A stretch of DNA of 64,000 nt from Hyphomicrobiales bacterium (GTDB taxonomy: Bacteria > Pseudomonadota > Alphaproteobacteria > Rhizobiales > Rhizobiaceae), in contig UCFC01000013.1 of the NCBI GenBank assembly GCA_900471515.1, forward strand, positions 186,001 through 250,000, written 5' to 3'. This document shows positions 1 through 7,533 of this stretch, one piece after another (positions within the stretch are counted from its first letter, which is position 1; each line of letters starts with the position of its first letter). The position numbers and the translations under genes are program-made. Under the pieces are notes generated by a model. That model had not been told where the DNA came from, did not search any database, and saw only the letters and a list, made by a program, of their open reading frames with translations.

Positions 1-2
1 TC

Positions 3-1343
3 GATGACGAACATGACATTCGCGAGATCGTTGCCGGTATCCTGTCGGATGAGGGGCACGAAACCCGCATGGCGCATGACAGCGACAGCGCGCTGGCGGC
101 GATTTCCGATCGCGTGCCGCGCCTCGTCTTCCTCGATATCTGGATGCAGGGCAGCAAGCTCGACGGCCTCTCGCTGCTGGACGAGATCAAGACCCGTCAT
201 CCAGAGCTTCCCGTCGTCATGATTTCCGGCCACGGCAATATCGAGACGGCCGTCTCGGCCATCAAGCGCGGCGCCTTCGACTTCATCGAAAAGCCGTTCA
301 AGGCCGACCGGCTGATCCTGATCGCCGAGCGGGCACTGGAAAACTCCAAGCTGAAGCGCGAAAATATCGAGCTGAAACGCCGCGCCGGCGATGCGGTGGA
401 GCTGATCGGCACCTCGGTCGCCGTCTCGCAGCTGCGCCAGACGATCGACAAGGTCTCGCCCACCAACAGCCGTATCATGATCTTCGGCGCATCCGGTTCC
501 GGCAAGGAACTCGTGGCGCGCATGATCCACAAGAAGTCGGCGCGCGCCAACGGCCCCTTCGTGGCGCTGAACGCCGCCAACATCACGCCCGACCGCATGG
601 AAGTGGCGCTGTTCGGCACCGAAGGCGCTCCGGGTCAGGCCCGCAAGATCGGCGCGCTGGAAGAAGCCCATCGCGGCATCCTCTATCTCGACGAAGTCGG
701 CGAAATGCCGCGCGAAACGCAGAACAAGATCCTGCGCGTGCTGGTCGATCAGCAGTTCGAGCGCGTGGGTGGCTCCAAGCGCGTGAAGGTCGATGTGCGC
801 ATCATCTCCTCGACCGCCTATAATCTGGAAAGCCGCATCGCCGAGGGCTGGTTCCGCGAAGATCTCTATCATCGCCTGGCTGTCGTGCCGGTGCGTGTGC
901 CGCAGCTTGCCGAGCGTCGCGAGGATATCCCGTTCCTCGTCGATCAGCTCATGCGCCAGATTTCCGAACAGGCGGGCATCCGGCCGCGCCGTATCGGCGA
1001 CGATGCCATGGCCGTGCTGCAGGCCCACGACTGGCCGGGAAACATCCGCCAGCTGCGCAACAATATCGAGCGGCTGATGATCCTTGCCCGCACCGACGGC
1101 CCGGATGCACCGATCACCGCCGACATGCTGCCGACCGACCTCGGCGACATGCTGCCCAAGGTTTCGACCAAGAACGACTATCACATCATGACGCTGCCGC
1201 TGCGCGAAGCCCGCGAGATGTTCGAGAAGGATTACCTGATCGCCCAGATCAACCGCTTTGGCGGCAACATCTCGCGCACGGCCGAATTCGTCGGCATGGA
1301 GCGCTCGGCGCTGCATCGCAAGCTGAAGTCGCTCGGCGTCTGA
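3..1343 (+). CDS. ntrX: Nitrogen-regulation response regulator NtrX (5'-truncated by window edge)
   Basis: This is the response regulator partner of the NtrY membrane histidine kinase; it links nitrogen and redox signals to transcription. The reading frame is open from base 3, so the first few residues and the start lie outside the window. The receiver domain has its phospho-acceptor Asp in VFLDIWM (codon at 135-137). An AAA+ domain follows with Walker A GASGSGKE (from 486) and Walker B ILYLDEVGEMP, and the end carries a Fis-type helix-turn-helix (NISRTAEFVGMERSALHRKL). Where sigma-54 activators carry GAFTGA, the sequence reads LFGTEGAPGQARK, so the sigma-54 contact loop is absent. The order ntrX-aminotransferase-hfq-hflX is typical of Rhizobiaceae. 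NtrC is less likely because of this loop and the neighbours. Confidence 0.93.
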   Translation, partial: DDEHDIREIVAGILSDEGHETRMAHDSDSALAAISDRVPRLVFLDIWMQGSKLDGLSLLDEIKTRHPELPVVMISGHGNIETAVSAIKRGAFDFIEKPFKADRLILIAERALENSKLKRENIELKRRAGDAVELIGTSVAVSQLRQTIDKVSPTNSRIMIFGASGSGKELVARMIHKKSARANGPFVALNAANITPDRMEVALFGTEGAPGQARKIGALEEAHRGILYLDEVGEMPRETQNKILRVLVDQQFERVGGSKRVKVDVRIISSTAYNLESRIAEGWFREDLYHRLAVVPVRVPQLAERREDIPFLVDQLMRQISEQAGIRPRRIGDDAMAVLQAHDWPGNIRQLRNNIERLMILARTDGPDAPITADMLPTDLGDMLPKVSTKNDYHIMTLPLREAREMFEKDYLIAQINRFGGNISRTAEFVGMERSALHRKLKSLGV

Positions 1344-1349
1344 TTTTTC

Positions 1350-1374
1350 CCGGCGCGGGCTCAAGCCGCGCCGG
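1350..1374 (+). terminator. Hairpin after ntrX, probable terminator
   Basis: A perfect 9-bp stem (CCGGCGCGG / CCGCGCCGG) with a 7-base loop starts 7 bases after the ntrX stop. The tail is C/T-rich (TCCCCTCCCTTT) rather than a clean U-run, so termination may be partial. It separates ntrX from the aminotransferase gene. Confidence 0.6.
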
Positions 1375-1404
1375 TCCCCTCCCTTTGCCTGAAGCAGGTT
1401 TTCA

Positions 1405-2268
1405 ATGCCCAGAATCGCCTATGTGAATGGACGTTACGTGCCGCATTCCGATGCCGCGGTGCATATCGAGGATCGCGGCTATCAGTTCGCCGATGGCGTC
1501 TACGAGGTCTGCGAAGTCCGTCACGGCCTGATCGTCGACCTGACGCGGCATCTCAACCGTCTCGATCGTTCGCTGGGCGAATTGCGCATCGCCTGGCCGA
1601 TGAGCCGGGCGGCCCTGACGCAGGTGATTCGCCAGACCTTGCGCCGCAATCATGTGCGCAACGGCCTCTTTTATCTGCAGGTGACGCGCGGCGTCGCCCG
1701 CCGTGACCATGTCTTCCCGGCCGAGGGCACGCCGCCGTCGATCGTCGTGACGGCCAAGAGCACCGATCCGTCGATCATTGCCAGGAAGAACGCTTCCGGC
1801 ATCAAGGCGATCACCGTTCCCGACAACCGGTGGGACCGCGTCGACATCAAGACGGTGGGGCTGCTGTCGAACGCCCTTGCGCGCCAGCAGGCGAAGGAGG
1901 CGGGCGCTCAGGAGGCGATCTATGTCGATGCCGACGGCATGGTGAAGGAGGGCGCTGCGACCAACGTCTGGATCGTCGATGCCGATGGTAAGCTGGTAAC
2001 GCGACCGGCCGACCACGGCATCCTGCGCGGCATTACGCGCACGACCCTCATCGATGTCGCGGCCAAACTGGGGGTTGAAATCGTCGAGCGAAAGTTCTCC
2101 GTTTCGGAGATGATGGCCGCCCGCGAGGTCTTCATCACCGCCGCCACAAGCATTTGTTTTCCGGTGGTTTCCATCGACGGACAGGCCATCGCGAACGGTC
2201 ATCCGGGAAGCCTGTCACAGAATATTCGGGAAGCCTTTTTCGACGTTGCGGAAAAGATTACGATTTGA
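1405..2268 (+). CDS. dat: D-amino-acid aminotransferase (class IV PLP enzyme)
   Basis: A 287-residue class IV pyridoxal-phosphate aminotransferase that would interconvert D-amino acids and 2-oxo acids (for example D-Ala + 2-oxoglutarate), supplying D-amino acids for peptidoglycan. The PLP-binding lysine fits K149 in DIKTVGLLSN. The conserved glutamate is E182 in VKEGAATNVW, and the phosphate-binding segment HGILRGITRTT follows. The length matches the family (about 280-290). Branched-chain aminotransferase and aminodeoxychorismate lyase share the fold; the short N-terminus and the DIKT context favour the D-amino-acid enzyme. The ATG follows a CAGGTTTTCA leader with a weak ribosome site. It lies 62 bases after ntrX and 110 before hfq, a conserved rhizobial neighbourhood. 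Confidence 0.82.
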   Translation: MPRIAYVNGRYVPHSDAAVHIEDRGYQFADGVYEVCEVRHGLIVDLTRHLNRLDRSLGELRIAWPMSRAALTQVIRQTLRRNHVRNGLFYLQVTRGVARRDHVFPAEGTPPSIVVTAKSTDPSIIARKNASGIKAITVPDNRWDRVDIKTVGLLSNALARQQAKEAGAQEAIYVDADGMVKEGAATNVWIVDADGKLVTRPADHGILRGITRTTLIDVAAKLGVEIVERKFSVSEMMAAREVFITAATSICFPVVSIDGQAIANGHPGSLSQNIREAFFDVAEKITI

Positions 2269-2378
2269 TACCAAGATTTGCTGGGCTGGAGGAATGAGGG
2301 TGCCACCTGCCTTGCTGGAGAGGTTGATTGATATTCTACCGGCTTGATCAGGCTGGCAATAAAGAAAGAAGCGGCGCG

Positions 2379-2621
2379 ATGGCGGAACGTTCTCAGAATC
2401 TGCAGGACTTATTTCTCAATACTGTACGCAAGCAAAAGATTTCCCTGACAATCTTTCTGATTAACGGTGTAAAACTCACGGGCGTTGTCACGTCTTTCGA
2501 CAATTTCTGTGTTTTGCTTCGCCGTGACGGACATTCGCAGCTCGTGTATAAACACGCGATCTCGACCATCATGCCTGGTCAGCCAATGCAGATGTTCGAG
2601 AGCGAAGAAGCAGCGTCCTAA
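2379..2621 (+). CDS. hfq: RNA chaperone Hfq
   Basis: Hexameric Sm-like RNA chaperone that pairs small RNAs with mRNAs and affects their stability. The product is 80 residues, the usual rhizobial size, with Sm1 ([20 protein letters not shown]) and the Sm2 signature [11 protein letters not shown] chose the ATG at 2379 ([10 protein letters not shown]), preceded by the purine-rich AAAGAAAG, rather than an upstream in-frame ATG at 2328 that would add 17 non-conserved residues. The last residues (FESEEAAS) form the short acidic tail common in alphaproteobacteria. hflX follows 78 bases later, as in the widespread hfq-hflX arrangement. Confidence 0.97.
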
Positions 2622-2699
2622 CCAAGGCCGGCCGTCATTTCGACACGCGATACAAAGAACGATTCCATCATCCCTGAAGCCGCCAAGCACAGGGATGAT

Positions 2700-4025
2700 A
2701 TGCGCGCGACTGTCGTCGTGCCGGTACTGAAGTCGCGCTCGCGCGGCGGGCAGACCGAGTCGGCATCGACCCGCACGCCGGAAAGCCGTCTCGAAGAAGC
2801 GACGGGCCTTGCACAGGCAATCGACCTTGATGTCGTCAACGCCTCCATCGTGCCCGTCAACGATCCGCGCCCGGCAACGCTGCTCGGCACGGGCAAGATC
2901 GAAGAGATCAAGCACCTGCTCGATGAGCGTGATTCCGGTCTCGTCATCGTCGATCATCCGCTGACGCCGGTGCAGCAGCGCAATCTGGAAAAGGAATGGA
3001 ACGCCAAGGTCATCGACCGGACGGGCCTGATCCTCGAAATCTTCGGCCGGCGCGCTTCCACCAAGGAAGGCACGCTGCAGGTCGATCTTGCGCATCTGAA
3101 CTATCAGAAGGGCCGGCTGGTTCGAAGCTGGACCCACCTTGAGCGCCAGCGCGGCGGTGGCGGCTTCATGGGTGGTCCGGGTGAAACCCAGATCGAAGCC
3201 GACCGGCGCCTGCTGCAGGACCGTATCATCAAGCTCGAACGCGAGCTGGAGCAGGTGGTGCGCACCCGCCAGCTGCACCGCGCCAAGCGCCGGAAGGTGC
3301 CGCATCCGATCGTGGCGCTCGTCGGTTACACCAACGCCGGCAAGTCGACGCTCTTCAACCGCATCACCGGGGCAGGGGTTCTCGCCGAGGACATGCTTTT
3401 TGCGACGCTCGACCCGACATTGCGCCGCATGAAGCTGCCGCATGGCCGCACCGTCATCCTGTCAGATACCGTCGGCTTCATCTCCGATCTGCCGACCCAT
3501 CTGGTCGCCGCCTTCCGCGCAACGCTTGAAGAGGTGCTGGAAGCCGATCTCATCCTGCATGTGCGCGACATGTCCGACGTGGACAATCAGGCCCAGAGCG
3601 CAGACGTGCTCCGTATTCTCAACGATCTCGGCATTGACGAGGCCGAAGGCCAGCGCCGCATCCTCGAAGTCTGGAACAAGATCGACCGGCTGGAGCCAGA
3701 TAGCCATGACGCTATCGTGCAGAAGGCCTCCGGCACACAGAATGTCATCGCCGTTTCCGCCATCAGCGGCGAGGGCGTGGACAGGCTGATGGATGAAATC
3801 AGCCGTCGCCTCTCCGGCGTCATGACGGAAACGACGATCACGCTGCCGGTGGACAAGCTGGCGCTGCTGCCGTGGCTCTATGATCATGCGATCGTCGATA
3901 GCCGCGAGGACAACGAGGACGGCTCGGTGACACTGGAACTGCGTCTGTCGGAGACGGAAGCCGCAGAACTGGAACGCCGGATCGGCAATGGCCCGAAGCC
4001 CGCGAAGGAAGATTGGGAGCGGTAG
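2700..4025 (+). CDS. hflX: GTPase HflX (ribosome-associated)
   Basis: Ribosome-binding GTPase of the OBG-HflX group, implicated in splitting or rescuing stalled ribosomes under stress. The 441-residue product has the HflX N-terminal domain (LGTGKIEEIK near 62; glycine-rich linker RGGGGFMGGPGETQIE near 151-166), then the G domain: G1 GYTNAGKST (209-217), G3 DTVGF, G4 NKID and a SAISGEG G5-like motif. The start is uncertain: the frame is open back to the hfq stop at 2619-2621, but there is no ATG, GTG or TTG in between, so the ATG at 2700 behind AGGGATGAT is the first usual codon. The C-terminal region (residues about 380-441) is the HflX tail. Confidence 0.94.
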   Translation: MRATVVVPVLKSRSRGGQTESASTRTPESRLEEATGLAQAIDLDVVNASIVPVNDPRPATLLGTGKIEEIKHLLDERDSGLVIVDHPLTPVQQRNLEKEWNAKVIDRTGLILEIFGRRASTKEGTLQVDLAHLNYQKGRLVRSWTHLERQRGGGGFMGGPGETQIEADRRLLQDRIIKLERELEQVVRTRQLHRAKRRKVPHPIVALVGYTNAGKSTLFNRITGAGVLAEDMLFATLDPTLRRMKLPHGRTVILSDTVGFISDLPTHLVAAFRATLEEVLEADLILHVRDMSDVDNQAQSADVLRILNDLGIDEAEGQRRILEVWNKIDRLEPDSHDAIVQKASGTQNVIAVSAISGEGVDRLMDEISRRLSGVMTETTITLPVDKLALLPWLYDHAIVDSREDNEDGSVTLELRLSETEAAELERRIGNGPKPAKEDWER

Positions 4026-4033
4026 TGCCGTCC

Positions 4034-4053
4034 GGGCGGAGTTTATTCCGCCC
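4034..4053. terminator. Shared hairpin between convergent hflX and mazG
   Basis: A 7-bp perfect stem (GGGCGGA / TCCGCCC) with loop GTTTAT lies just after the hflX stop and spans the mazG stop codon. It could serve transcripts from both sides. There is no U-run of note, so efficiency is unclear. Confidence 0.4.
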
Positions 4054-4888
4054 TCGCCACGACCGCCCGCTCGATCGCCTTGGCCGCCTGCCAGATCTCT
4101 TCCATCCGCTCCAGGCTGGCTGCCTCCAGCGTCTCGCCTTCTGCTTCAAGAACCGTCTCGATGTGATTGAATCGGCGGCGGAACTTCGTATTCGTTCCGC
4201 GCAGTGCCTGTTCCGGGTCGGCTTTCACATGCCGGCCGATATTGACGACTGCGAAGATCAGGTCGCCAAGCTCGTCGCTGACCTTGGTTTTGTCGCCGTC
4301 GCGCAGCGCGACACGCAACTCGTCGATTTCCTCCTCGATCTTGTCGAGGATCGGTTCCGGTGCCGACCAGTCGAAGCCGACCTTGGCGGCACGCTCCTGC
4401 AGCTTCAGCGCCTCGGTCAAGGCCGGAAAGCTGCGTTGCACGGAGCCGAGGAAGCCCGCCTTGAAATCCTCTGACAGGCCGCGCCGTGCCCGGCGTTCGG
4501 TGCGCTCGCGCTTTTCGGCCTGCTTGATCTCGTCCCACTGCTTCTTCACGGCATCGGGCGTATCCGCATCCGAACGGGCAAAGACATGCGGGTGGCGGCG
4601 AATCATCTTGCGGGTGATCGCCTCCACGACGTCGCCGAACGAGAACTCGCCGGCTTCCTCGGCCATGCGCGCGTGGAAGACCACCTGCAGCAGCAGGTCG
4701 CCAAGCTCGTCGCAGAGATCGTCCATATCCTTGCGCTCGATCGCGTCGGCAACCTCATAGGCCTCCTCGATCGTGTAGGGCTTGATGCTCTCGAAATCCT
4801 GCTCGATGTCCCACGGGCAACCGGTCTGAGGGTTGCGAAGGGCTGCCATGATCTCGATCAGGCGGGAAATGTCTTTCGAAGGTTCCAT
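4043..4888 (-). CDS. mazG: Nucleoside triphosphate pyrophosphohydrolase MazG
   Basis: House-cleaning enzyme that hydrolyses (d)NTPs to monophosphates and PPi, limiting misincorporation and tuning nucleotide levels. The 281-residue protein contains two MazG modules. The first has GCPWDIEQDFESIKPYTIEEAYEV followed by the metal-binding set ELGDLLLQVVFHARMAEE near residues 60-80; the second has EEEIDELR and DELGDLIFAVVNIGRH. Length is slightly above E. coli MazG. The ATG at 4888 leaves 6 bases to the upstream deaminase stop, so the two minus-strand genes are probably cotranscribed. It converges on hflX. Confidence 0.92.
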   Translation of the reverse strand: MEPSKDISRLIEIMAALRNPQTGCPWDIEQDFESIKPYTIEEAYEVADAIERKDMDDLCDELGDLLLQVVFHARMAEEAGEFSFGDVVEAITRKMIRRHPHVFARSDADTPDAVKKQWDEIKQAEKRERTERRARRGLSEDFKAGFLGSVQRSFPALTEALKLQERAAKVGFDWSAPEPILDKIEEEIDELRVALRDGDKTKVSDELGDLIFAVVNIGRHVKADPEQALRGTNTKFRRRFNHIETVLEAEGETLEAASLERMEEIWQAAKAIERAVVARAE

Positions 4889-4894
4889 GGTCTC

Positions 4895-5482
4895 TCAGTT
4901 CAGCGGAATGTCGTTGGCGCTCTTGGTGGCCTGATAGGTGCCGGAAAGGGCGGCATAGCGCGATTTGATCCGTGCCGTCTGCGCCTTGAGTTCGGCCTTC
5001 AGGCCTTCGTCTTCGGTCTCGACCAGATCGGCGATCGCAAAGCTGTTCCAGAAGGCATTCTGCCGCCTGTAGCGACCGGGCTCGAGACCGAAGACTTCCT
5101 TCAGGATTTTCAGATCGTGCGGGATCGCAAAACTGTCGCGCGAATCCTCGTGGCTGAAGAAATAGTAGAAATTATCGAAGCCGGCCCAGGTGATCGCCGA
5201 CATGCACATCGTACAGGGTTCGTGCGTGGAGAGGAAAATCAGGTCTTTCGTCGCCGGTCTGTCCTTGCGTTCATAAAAGCGCTTCAGTGTATGCACTTCA
5301 CCGTGCCAGAGCGGGTTTTCGAGCTCGTTATTGGTTTCGGCGAGGATGAGCGACAGATCGGATTTGCGCAGGATCGCCGCCCCGAATACCTTGTTGCCGG
5401 CAGCGACGCCAAGCTCCGTCATCGGCAGGATATTCTCTTCCACGACCTGCAGCAGGCGGGCGGCGATTGTCTTTTCCGGCAT
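4895..5482 (-). CDS. Zinc-dependent nucleoside/guanine-type deaminase
   Basis: A 195-residue member of the cytidine/deoxycytidylate deaminase superfamily. The second zinc motif is canonical (HEPCTMCMSAI, a PCxxC), while the first reads WHGEVHTL, so the usual HAE is HGE with the proton-shuttle Glu retained. The catalytic set therefore looks intact. Closest general types are guanine deaminase and tRNA adenosine deaminase, but the C-terminal third (from about residue 125) is longer than in TadA, so I would not assign TadA. No substrate can be named. It lies 6 bases upstream of mazG on the same strand, which fits a nucleotide-metabolism pair. The start has an AGGAG site (CAGGAGATTTTC ATG). Confidence 0.75.
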   Translation of the reverse strand: MPEKTIAARLLQVVEENILPMTELGVAAGNKVFGAAILRKSDLSLILAETNNELENPLWHGEVHTLKRFYERKDRPATKDLIFLSTHEPCTMCMSAITWAGFDNFYYFFSHEDSRDSFAIPHDLKILKEVFGLEPGRYRRQNAFWNSFAIADLVETEDEGLKAELKAQTARIKSRYAALSGTYQATKSANDIPLN

Positions 5483-5772
5483 GAAAATCTCCTGTTCGCC
5501 TCATCCTATCGCCCATCGGTGTGAAGCGGAATGCGCAACTGTCCGGCAGGCGACTTTGCCACAAGCTTTATTCGCCTGCCCGGCCGGCCGCTCGCGGCGA
5601 AAACCTTGGCGAAAGGCTCAAGTTATGTGGTTTTTAGGTCGCACGGGTGAGTTTTCTCAAATCATTGATCAACCGGGTAAAAGAATACGCGGCTGGCCGG
5701 CCTTTGGAATTCTGTTTCTTCATTCGTCTGTCCGGAGAATGCATATTCGGCCAACTTCGAAGTGGATTGAGA

Positions 5773-7209
5773 ATGCCTCCCAGGACTGAACAGCTTTCCG
5801 TATTTCCCGCCTTCTTTCGCGTGGAAGGCCGGATTGCGGCCGTTTTCGGCAATGGTGACGAAGCTTTCGCCAAGGTTCGCCTGCTCTTGAACACGCAGGC
5901 GCGCATTGTCGCGCATGCCGATCGCCCGCAGGCCGATTACCACGCTTTTCTGATCGCCAACCGCATCGAAACCGTTCGCGAAGTCTTCGCTCCCGAACAG
6001 GTCGAGGGTGCCGTTCTGGTCTTTGCCGCAACCGGTGATGCAGAGCAGGATCGCCGCATCGTCGATGCCGCCCGCGCCGCGAGGATCCCGGCCAACGCCG
6101 TCGATCAGCCCGACTACTGCGATTTCTTCACGCCGGCTCTCGTCAATCGTGCGCCCGTCGCGGTTGCGATCGGCACCGAAGGGGCGGGGCCGGTGCTGGC
6201 CCAGATGATCCGCGCCCAGATCGACCAGCTTCTGTCGCCGTCCCTGGGGCGCCTTGCCGCCCTTGCGACCAGCTATCGCAAGGCGGTGGAACATCTCGTT
6301 CCGCGCGGTGTCTCGCGTCGCATCTTCTGGCGCCGCTTCTTCTCCGGCCCCGTTGCCGATGCGGTCGCAAACGGCAATCTTCCGCAGGCTCGCCGTGCCG
6401 CCGACGGCTTGCTCCGCTCGCTGGATCGCGTCGAAGGCCATGTCTGGCTCGTCGGCGCCGGTCCCGGCGCCGAGGATCTGCTGACCTTGCGCGCCCAGCG
6501 CGTCATGATGGAAGCGGATGTCATCGTCTATGACGCTCTCGTGCCGCAGGCGATCGTCGATATGGGCCGCCGCGATGCCGAGCGCCTCTCGGTCGGCAAG
6601 CGCAAGGGCTGCCATTCCAAGTCCCAGGAAGAGATCAACGACCTGCTCGTCGATCTCGGCCGCCAGGGCAAGCGTGTCGTGCGCCTGAAGAGTGGCGATC
6701 CGCTGGTCTATGGCCGGGCCGGGGAGGAGATGGCCGCGCTGCGCGCTGCCGGCATCTCCTACGAGATCGTGCCCGGCATCACCTCGGCCTTCGCCGCTGC
6801 CGCCGATTTCGAACTGCCGCTGACGCTACGCGGCGTTGCCTCCTCCCTGGTCTTCACGACCGGCCATGATCTGACCGGCGATGTCCTGCCGGACTGGGCA
6901 AGCCTTGCTGTATCGGGCGCCACAGTCGCCGTCTATATGGGCCGCACGGTCGCCGCTTCCGTCGCCGGGCGGCTGATGCAGGCAGGCATTCCCCCGGAAA
7001 CCACGGTTGCCGTTGTCGAGAATGCCAGCCGCGCCGACCGCCGCCTGTTGCACGGCACCCTGCGCGATCTTCCCGACCTGCAGCATCGTGACGAATTGAC
7101 GGGACCGGTGATGGTCATTATCGGCGATGCGGTCGCAGGCGCCAATTTCGAACTGTCCGAACCGCTGGTGCGCGAGCGCATCCGGTTCGATGAACTTGCA
7201 AGGAGCTGA
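5773..7209 (+). CDS. cysG: Siroheme synthase CysG (bifunctional)
   Basis: Makes siroheme for sulfite/nitrite reductase. The N-terminal half (residues about 1-190) is the precorrin-2 dehydrogenase/ferrochelatase domain, with an altered nucleotide-binding motif (AVFGNGDEAFAKVRLLL) and NAVDQPDYCDFFTPA. The C-terminal half is uroporphyrinogen-III methyltransferase: VWLVGAGPGAEDLLTLRA, RLKSGDPLVYGRAGEE, VPGITSAFAAAA. The 478-residue length suits the fused enzyme. I chose the ATG at 5773 because homology begins at LSVFPAFFRVEGR; a GTG at 5647 would add 42 residues without family character. The gene opens an operon with DUF2849, cysI and DUF934. The 290-base upstream gap holds the divergent promoters for this gene and the deaminase; GAATGCATATTC at 5737-5748 has GAAT/ATTC arms, but I cannot name a regulator. 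Confidence 0.93.
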   Translation: MPPRTEQLSVFPAFFRVEGRIAAVFGNGDEAFAKVRLLLNTQARIVAHADRPQADYHAFLIANRIETVREVFAPEQVEGAVLVFAATGDAEQDRRIVDAARAARIPANAVDQPDYCDFFTPALVNRAPVAVAIGTEGAGPVLAQMIRAQIDQLLSPSLGRLAALATSYRKAVEHLVPRGVSRRIFWRRFFSGPVADAVANGNLPQARRAADGLLRSLDRVEGHVWLVGAGPGAEDLLTLRAQRVMMEADVIVYDALVPQAIVDMGRRDAERLSVGKRKGCHSKSQEEINDLLVDLGRQGKRVVRLKSGDPLVYGRAGEEMAALRAAGISYEIVPGITSAFAAAADFELPLTLRGVASSLVFTTGHDLTGDVLPDWASLAVSGATVAVYMGRTVAASVAGRLMQAGIPPETTVAVVENASRADRRLLHGTLRDLPDLQHRDELTGPVMVIIGDAVAGANFELSEPLVRERIRFDELARS

Positions 7210-7210
7210 C

Positions 7211-7525
7211 ATGGTAGACAAGGTTCTGACCGCCAACCGCCTGACGGACGGCATCGCCGTGTGGCTGAACGCCAATGGCGAGTGGGTGACCTCGTTGCAG
7301 GAAGCGCTCGTCGCCCGCCATGCCGAAGCTGTCGCCGCCCTCGAAGAGATCGGCAAGAAATCCTACGCCGACAACAAGGTCGTCGATGTCGCCGTTGTCG
7401 AGGTGCAGGAAAACAACGGCCAGCTCTGGCCGCTGCGCCTGCGTGAACGCATCCGCGCCCAGGGTCCGACCATGGAATATGCGCCCGGCTACAAGCCGGC
7501 CGATCCCGAATTCATTGCAGTCTGA
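7211..7525 (+). CDS. DUF2849 domain protein
   Basis: A 104-residue protein starting one base after the cysG stop (AGGAGCTGAC ATG, with AGGAG inside the end of cysG) and ending 8 bases before cysI. It matches the DUF2849 family by its start (KVLTANRLTDGIAVWL) and by GEWVTSLQEALVARH. No enzymatic motif, signal peptide or membrane segment is visible. In many alphaproteobacteria this family sits between cysG and cysI, so a role in siroheme delivery or sulfite reductase maturation is plausible, but that rests only on location. Confidence 0.85.
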   Translation: MVDKVLTANRLTDGIAVWLNANGEWVTSLQEALVARHAEAVAALEEIGKKSYADNKVVDVAVVEVQENNGQLWPLRLRERIRAQGPTMEYAPGYKPADPEFIAV

Positions 7526-7533
7526 GGAAGACG

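Noticed and set aside
5647..5772. GTG-initiated 42-residue N-terminal extension of cysG
   Set aside because: Family homology starts at LSVFPAFF after the ATG at 5773, and the extension shows no conserved features.
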